Shown here piece after piece: positions 6,413 to 9,765 of a DNA stretch of 9,765 bases (its first letter is position 1; each line of letters begins with the position of its first letter). The notes beneath the pieces are model-generated. The model did not search any database. It was not told the origin of the DNA and saw nothing but the letters and a program-made list of their open reading frames with translations. The translations under genes and the position numbers were made by a program. The DNA is from Bacillota bacterium (GTDB taxonomy: Bacteria > Bacillota > Clostridia > Peptostreptococcales > Anaerovoracaceae): assembly GCA_022706625.1 (NCBI GenBank), contig JAKJCD010000018.1, positions 287-10,051 of the forward strand, written 5' to 3'.

Positions 6413-6475
6413 ATAATGAAGCATGATTACTGAGGGACGCCATAATAGCGAAAACCAAGTGTGGATAATATAAGT

Positions 6476-6499
6476 AATGTTCGTATTAAAGCGGACATT
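6476..6499. promoter_or_regulatory. Inverted repeat upstream of the xpt promoter, possible operator
   Basis: AATGTTCG (6476-6483) and CGGACATT (6492-6499) are inverted with an 8 bp spacer and one mismatch. Each arm resembles part of the Bacillus PurR box core (CGAAC), but the spacing does not fit a PurBox pair. It ends about 43 bp before the -35 of the likely xpt promoter, a reasonable place for a regulator. The surrounding stretch 6469-6540 is AT-rich, with runs of A. Confidence 0.3.
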
Positions 6500-6542
6500 A
6501 AAAAAAAACGACAAAAAACTTTGTTATTAAACAGAGAATAGT

Positions 6543-6571
6543 TTGCCCAATCTCCTGCCGGGCTTTATAAT
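6543..6571 (+). promoter_or_regulatory. Likely sigma-A promoter of the xpt operon
   Basis: TTGCCC (6543-6548), a 17 bp spacer and a perfect -10 TATAAT (6566-6571). Transcription would start near 6578, giving a leader of about 30 nt that holds the GGTGAGG ribosome binding site of xpt. This means the in-frame ATG at 6543 is upstream of the transcript and not the start codon. Such a short leader also leaves no room for a riboswitch. Confidence 0.55.
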
Positions 6572-6608
6572 AATGATTGTAAAAACGTATTCATCGGTGA
6601 GGAAGGAA

Positions 6609-7181
6609 ATGCAGCTATTAAAAGATAGAATAATTAAAGATGGGCAGGCTGTCGGCACCGAGATCGTGAAAGTCGATTCTTTTCTCAATCATCAGATCGA
6701 TGTGGCATTGGTATCGGAGATCGGCAAAGAGTTCGCTATTCGCTTTAATGGTATTCCCGTAAATAAAATCCTTACTATCGAAGCTTCGGGCATCGCCATT
6801 GCCTGTGCAACAGCCGTGCATTTGGGCTGTTTGCCGGTAGTATTTGCCAAAAAAGCTGCTCCGAGCTCCATGATTGACGGGTACTATTCTACTGAAATCA
6901 CATCTTTTACGAAGCGGACGGTATCAACAGTTGTCGTATCGAAAGAATATCTTTCGGAAAGGGACAACCTGTTGATTATTGATGATTTCCTGGCACACGG
7001 CGAAGCGGCGATCGGGCTTATAAATCTGGCTGAACAGGCAGGAGCATCTGTAGCCGGCATCGGTGCAGTGATAGAGAAGGGCTTTCAGGGAGGTTCCGCA
7101 AGGTTACGGCAAAAAGGATACCGGGTAGAATCATTAGCGGTGATAACGTCCATAAAGGACGGCCACATATATTTTAAATAA
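6609..7181 (+). CDS. xpt: Xanthine phosphoribosyltransferase
   Basis: Converts xanthine plus PRPP to XMP in cytoplasmic purine salvage. The 190-residue length agrees with Bacillus Xpt (194). Recognisable blocks: VDSFLNHQID at 22-31, LTIEASGIAIACA at 55-67, SFTKRTVSTVVVS at 99-111, the PRPP-binding loop LLIIDDFLAHGEAA at 121-134 with the paired aspartates D125 and D126, AGASVAGIGAVIEKGFQGG at 144-162, and GYRVESLAVI at 170-179. The open frame extends back to 6543, but homologues begin at this Met (MQLLKDRI), GGTGAGG stands six bases upstream, and a promoter covers the earlier start, so I chose 6609. It is followed after 39 nt, without a terminator, by the BMP lipoprotein gene, which ties the transporter to purine salvage. 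Confidence 0.95.
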   Translation: MQLLKDRIIKDGQAVGTEIVKVDSFLNHQIDVALVSEIGKEFAIRFNGIPVNKILTIEASGIAIACATAVHLGCLPVVFAKKAAPSSMIDGYYSTEITSFTKRTVSTVVVSKEYLSERDNLLIIDDFLAHGEAAIGLINLAEQAGASVAGIGAVIEKGFQGGSARLRQKGYRVESLAVITSIKDGHIYFK

Positions 7182-7220
7182 TCGGCAAAAGATGTTAAAG
7201 CAAACAAAGGAGAAGGAAAA

Positions 7221-8321
7221 ATGAAAAAGTTTTTAGCGATTTTCTTAGTCCTGGCGCTGGCAATGACTGCAATGGCCGGCTGCGGCGGTACCGGGGGAGA
7301 CAGCGGAGAATCCGCGGATGTTACAAAGATAGGGTTCCTTTACATCGGACCCGTGACTGATGGCGGTTATAATCAGGCTCAGCATGCCGGAGCAATGGCA
7401 GTCCAGGAAGAACTGGGGGATTCTGTAAAGGTGCTGTGGGCTGAGAATGTGGCCGAAGACCTCCAGGCGGTTAAGACTAATGCAATAAATATGATCGACA
7501 ACGGTGCCACCATTATCATCGGAACCAGCTTTGGACATATGGACGGTCTTGCGGAGCTGGCCGAAGAATATCCGGATCTGACCTTCCTTCACTTCTCCGG
7601 ATATAAAATGAACGACACAAACTTCGGCAATTACTTCGGGGCGATGGAAGAAGCCAGATATCTTTCGGGTATCGTAGCAGGCATGACCACCACAACCAAC
7701 AAGCTGGGCTATATTGCGGCCTATCCTTACACAGAAGTACTTATCGGTATCAACTCCTTCTTCCTCGGAGCCAAATCCGTCAATCCGGATGTGACAATGA
7801 ATGTAGTCTATATCAACAGCTGGGGCGATGCGGCATTGGAACAGGCAGCGGCAGAATCACTGCTTGCTCAGGGCTGTGATGTGCTCACTCAGCATGCCGA
7901 TACTTCCGCGGCCCAGATTGCAGCTGAAAAAGTCGGCGCTTATGCAGTGGGCTACAATATCGATAACAGCAAGGTGGCGCCGGGATCCTTCCTCACAGCT
8001 CCCATTTGGCATCACGAAGCCTATCTTGTTCCCACCATTAAAAAGATCATCGACGGCACTTATGTCCCCGAGGCATATTACGGCACTATGGCAGACGGCT
8101 ATATTGGCCTTGCGCCTTTGACGGATCTTGTATCCGATGAAGCTAAAGCAGAAGTTGAAAGAGTACAGGCAGAAATAATCGCCGGTAATTACCCAATTTT
8201 CGTAGGACCCCTCAAGGATAACGAGGGCAACGAAGTGGTGGCCGCCGGTGATGCACTGGTCACCCATGATGAAATTTGGTCAATGGAATTTGTATTAGAG
8301 GGTATTACAGCTATACAATAG
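7221..8321 (+). CDS. BMP-family ABC transporter substrate-binding lipoprotein (probable purine nucleoside or base binder)
   Basis: A 366-residue extracytoplasmic binding protein of the BmpA/PnrA/Med family. Residues 1-20 form a lipoprotein signal peptide (KK, hydrophobic core LAIFLVLALAMTAM, lipobox MAGC with acylated C21), followed by a Gly/Ser linker. The mature part shows family features: IGFLYIGPVTDGGYNQAQ (37-54), AINMIDNGATIIIGTSFGHM (about 93-112), FLHFSGYKMNDTNFGNYFGA, and EARYLSGIVAGMTT followed by KLGYIAAYP. Characterised relatives bind purine nucleosides (Treponema PnrA, the Bacillus NupN system), though some bind riboflavin or other ligands; the xpt neighbour favours a purine. AAAGGAG lies eight bases before the ATG. 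A strong terminator follows the gene, as is common for binding proteins made in excess over their membrane partners. Confidence 0.93.
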   Translation: MKKFLAIFLVLALAMTAMAGCGGTGGDSGESADVTKIGFLYIGPVTDGGYNQAQHAGAMAVQEELGDSVKVLWAENVAEDLQAVKTNAINMIDNGATIIIGTSFGHMDGLAELAEEYPDLTFLHFSGYKMNDTNFGNYFGAMEEARYLSGIVAGMTTTTNKLGYIAAYPYTEVLIGINSFFLGAKSVNPDVTMNVVYINSWGDAALEQAAAESLLAQGCDVLTQHADTSAAQIAAEKVGAYAVGYNIDNSKVAPGSFLTAPIWHHEAYLVPTIKKIIDGTYVPEAYYGTMADGYIGLAPLTDLVSDEAKAEVERVQAEIIAGNYPIFVGPLKDNEGNEVVAAGDALVTHDEIWSMEFVLEGITAIQ

Positions 8322-8359
8322 AAAGAGCAGTAATCAATAAAAGCGAGATGCGACATACG

Positions 8360-8390
8360 GGCGGTTCCCCCGGGAACCGCCTCGTTTTTT
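8360..8390 (+). terminator. Intrinsic terminator between the binding protein and ATPase genes
   Basis: GGCGGTTCC (8360-8368) and GGAACCGCC (8373-8381) form a perfect GC-rich 9 bp stem around a four-base loop, followed by TCG and six T (8385-8390). It sits only three bases before the ATPase ribosome binding site. Read-through rather than full termination is expected, giving more binding protein than ATPase from one operon. Confidence 0.88.
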
Positions 8391-8405
8391 CACCGGAGGT
8401 ATTTT

Positions 8406-9765
8406 ATGGAGCCGGTCAAGGCAATCGAAATGAAGGGCATCTGCAAAGCCTTTGGATCCGTGAAAGCAAACGAAGACGTTGATCTTTCCGTATTCAACGG
8501 AGAAGTTCATGCTTTGCTCGGAGAAAACGGCGCAGGTAAGAGCACCCTTGTCAATATACTGTCAGGTATTTATCGACAGGATAGCGGTACAGTAGCTGTT
8601 TACGGGGAGGAGGTCCGTTTCACTTCACCTAAGGATCCTATTTCAATGGGAATAGGGATGATACACCAGCACTTCAAGCTTGTGGACGTAATGACGGCAA
8701 AGCAGAATATTGCTCTGGGCAAGGGCAAAGGTTTATTTTCAAGGAGCAGACGGCTTTCGGATGAGATCCGGGCTATTTCGGACCAATATGGACTTGATGT
8801 GGCCCCGGACAAAAAAGTCTACAATATGTCGGTAGGGGAAAAACAGACCCTAGAAATAATCAAAGTGCTTAAAAGAGGCGCAAGGATACTTATCTTAGAC
8901 GAGCCGACGGCAGTTCTCACACCACAGGAAATCCGCCGGCTCTTTCAGATAATCAGAAACATGAGGGACAACGGATGTGCGGTGATAATAATAACCCACA
9001 AGCTCAGCGAAGTTATGGAGATCAGCGATCGCATCACCGTGCTTCGCAAGGGCAGGACCATCGGGACGGTCAAGACTTCCGCGGTTCAGGTTCCCGCACT
9101 CATCGAGATGATGGTTGGCAAAAAGGTTGATCTTGCCATACTAAAGGAAAATACCGGCGATCAAAAGAACGCCATTCTGGAAGTAGATAATCTCCATGTA
9201 GTTAACAGCGATCACAAGAGTGCTTTGACCGGAATAAGCTTTACGCTTCATGCGGGCGAGATCCTCGGTATCGCCGGGGTCGCCGGCAGCGGGCAGAAAG
9301 AAATCTGTGAAACTATAGCCGGCCTTACAAGAGCGGAAAAGGGAAGGATATTTTTCGAGGGCGAAAACATAATCGGAAAAACTCCGAGAGATATCATCAG
9401 ATTGGGGATCCGTATGGGGTTCATTCCCGAAGATAGGTTGGGTATGGGTCTGATAGGCAGTATGGACATAGTACACAATCTCATTTTAAAAGACTATCAA
9501 AATCAGCCCGGTGTGTTTCTCAGAAGAAAACCCTGTGAAGCAAAGGCAAAATCTATTGTGGAAAGGCTTGATATACAGACCCCCGGCATCAACTATCCAG
9601 TAAAGAAACTGTCCGGAGGGAATATACAAAAAGTGCTTTTAGGCAGGGAAATCGATTCGGATCCAAAGGTTTTGATCACCGCTTATCCTGTTAGGGGCCT
9701 CGATATCGGAGCTTCCTACAAAATCTATGATCTTCTTAACGAGCAGAAAAAGAGAGGAGCAGGGG
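8406..9765 (+). CDS. ABC transporter ATP-binding protein with two nucleotide-binding domains, BMP/nucleoside type (3' end cut)
   Basis: Cytoplasmic ATPase of a YufO/NupO- or sugar-type importer; 453 residues are visible and probably about 50-60 are missing. Domain 1: Walker A GENGAGKST (39-47), Q-loop Q88 in IGMIHQHFKL, signature MSVGEKQ (141-147), Walker B ILILDEPTAVL (161-171) with E166, and switch His H198. Domain 2: a degenerate Walker A GVAGSGQKE (291-299) lacking the usual GK(S/T), canonical signature LSGGNIQKV (402-410), and Walker B VLITAYPVRGLD (422-433) without the catalytic Glu. Degeneracy of the second half is usual in this family, so ATP turnover is expected mainly at one of the two sites. 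CCGGAGGT stands five bases before the ATG. No stop is reached before the window ends. Two permease genes are expected beyond the right edge. Confidence 0.95.
   Translation, partial: MEPVKAIEMKGICKAFGSVKANEDVDLSVFNGEVHALLGENGAGKSTLVNILSGIYRQDSGTVAVYGEEVRFTSPKDPISMGIGMIHQHFKLVDVMTAKQNIALGKGKGLFSRSRRLSDEIRAISDQYGLDVAPDKKVYNMSVGEKQTLEIIKVLKRGARILILDEPTAVLTPQEIRRLFQIIRNMRDNGCAVIIITHKLSEVMEISDRITVLRKGRTIGTVKTSAVQVPALIEMMVGKKVDLAILKENTGDQKNAILEVDNLHVVNSDHKSALTGISFTLHAGEILGIAGVAGSGQKEICETIAGLTRAEKGRIFFEGENIIGKTPRDIIRLGIRMGFIPEDRLGMGLIGSMDIVHNLILKDYQNQPGVFLRRKPCEAKAKSIVERLDIQTPGINYPVKKLSGGNIQKVLLGREIDSDPKVLITAYPVRGLDIGASYKIYDLLNEQKKRGAG

Larger units (their letters stand above)
6041..6468. other. Cluster of five consensus DnaA-box 9-mers
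   Basis: Exact matches to TTATNCACA lie at 6041-6049 (minus), 6124-6132 (minus), 6148-6156 (plus), 6230-6238 (plus) and 6460-6468 (minus). Four read TTATACACA; the last reads TTATCCACA, the highest-affinity form known for E. coli and Bacillus DnaA. Three of them sit in copies of one repeat, so they are not independent, but the other two lie outside it. Scanning the rest of the window by eye I noticed no further exact match. An AT-rich tract follows the last box, and genes on both sides are transcribed away from the cluster. Possible roles are DnaA titration, DnaA-dependent regulation of flanking genes, or an origin. No dnaA, dnaN or other origin-marker gene is in view, which argues against the main chromosomal origin. 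Confidence 0.5.
5614..6608. other. Divergent intergenic region of about 1 kb, rich in repeats and hairpins
   Basis: It separates the leftward carD cluster from the rightward xpt operon. From left to right it holds: two carD promoters (5638-5709); a possible structured plus-strand RNA ending in a terminator-like hairpin (about 5759-5950); a stretch with one isolated DnaA-box 9-mer (6041-6049); three copies of a 43-44 bp repeat (6094-6268) with DnaA-box sequences; a palindromic GGTGGCAA element (6271-6309); a stretch where I see only a weak possible promoter (6310-6459); a further DnaA box (6460-6468); an AT-rich segment with an inverted repeat (6469-6540); and the likely xpt promoter (6543-6571). 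Short frames are open on both strands, but none has a convincing ribosome binding site or a recognisable protein family. Confidence 0.8.

Noticed and set aside
6198..6458. 86-codon open frame on the minus strand in the intergenic region
   Set aside because: It runs through repeat copy C and the GGTGGCAA palindrome, has no convincing ribosome binding site, shows biased Lys/Asn/Arg content from AT-rich DNA and matches no family I know.
6543..6608. Upstream in-frame ATG giving xpt 22 extra residues
   Set aside because: It lies inside the best promoter, lacks a ribosome binding site, and known Xpt proteins begin at the Met encoded at 6609.
6300..6608. Purine or other riboswitch upstream of xpt
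   Set aside because: I looked for the purine aptamer core and did not find it; the likely transcription start leaves about 30 nt of leader.
8276..8482. 68-codon plus-strand frame over the binding protein end and ATPase start
   Set aside because: It crosses the intrinsic terminator and overlaps two clear genes in another frame.

Overview
The window looks like the chromosome of a Bacillota bacterium, most likely of class Clostridia. The reasons are strong AGGAGG-type ribosome binding sites, sigma-A promoters close to TTGACA/TATAAT, a CarD - PIN/TRAM (YacL-like) - IspD/IspF cluster like the yacL-yacM-yacN region of Bacillus, a lipoprotein BMP transporter, and moderate-to-low GC. This is inferred from gene content only; I cannot name a genus.

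Left half (1-5613, all on the minus strand, read right to left): a housekeeping run of carD-family regulator, membrane-anchored PIN/TRAM protein, bifunctional ispDF, proS, a NUDIX hydrolase and a cyclophilin-type peptidyl-prolyl isomerase that runs off the left edge. Gaps are 69, 1, 28, 42 and 86 nt, so most of it probably forms one transcription unit. It starts at two excellent tandem sigma-A promoters upstream of carD (5638-5666 and 5681-5709). The run joins a global RNA polymerase regulator to isoprenoid precursor synthesis (IspDF of the MEP pathway), translation (prolyl-tRNA synthetase), nucleotide clean-up and protein folding.

Middle (5614-6608): a divergent intergenic region of about 1 kb with no convincing protein gene but a lot of structure. 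It holds (i) a possible structured RNA on the plus strand (about 5759-5950), with a pseudoknot-order pair of helices and a terminator-like hairpin; (ii) three copies of a 43-44 bp repeat (A inverted, B and C direct), each carrying a perfect DnaA-box 9-mer, plus two further perfect DnaA boxes, making five between 6041 and 6468; (iii) a GGTGGCAA/TTGCCACC palindromic element like intergenic REP-type repeats; (iv) an AT-rich stretch with a short inverted repeat; (v) the likely xpt promoter. Because transcription diverges from this region on both sides, a DnaA-binding or origin-like function deserves testing. A small mobile repeat is the main alternative.

Right half (6609-9765, plus strand): a purine salvage and uptake operon: xpt (xanthine phosphoribosyltransferase), a BMP-family substrate-binding lipoprotein, a strong intrinsic terminator, then a double-domain ABC ATPase that runs off the right edge. 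The permease genes expected for such a transporter should lie just beyond the window. The context suggests import of a purine nucleoside or base that Xpt helps salvage.
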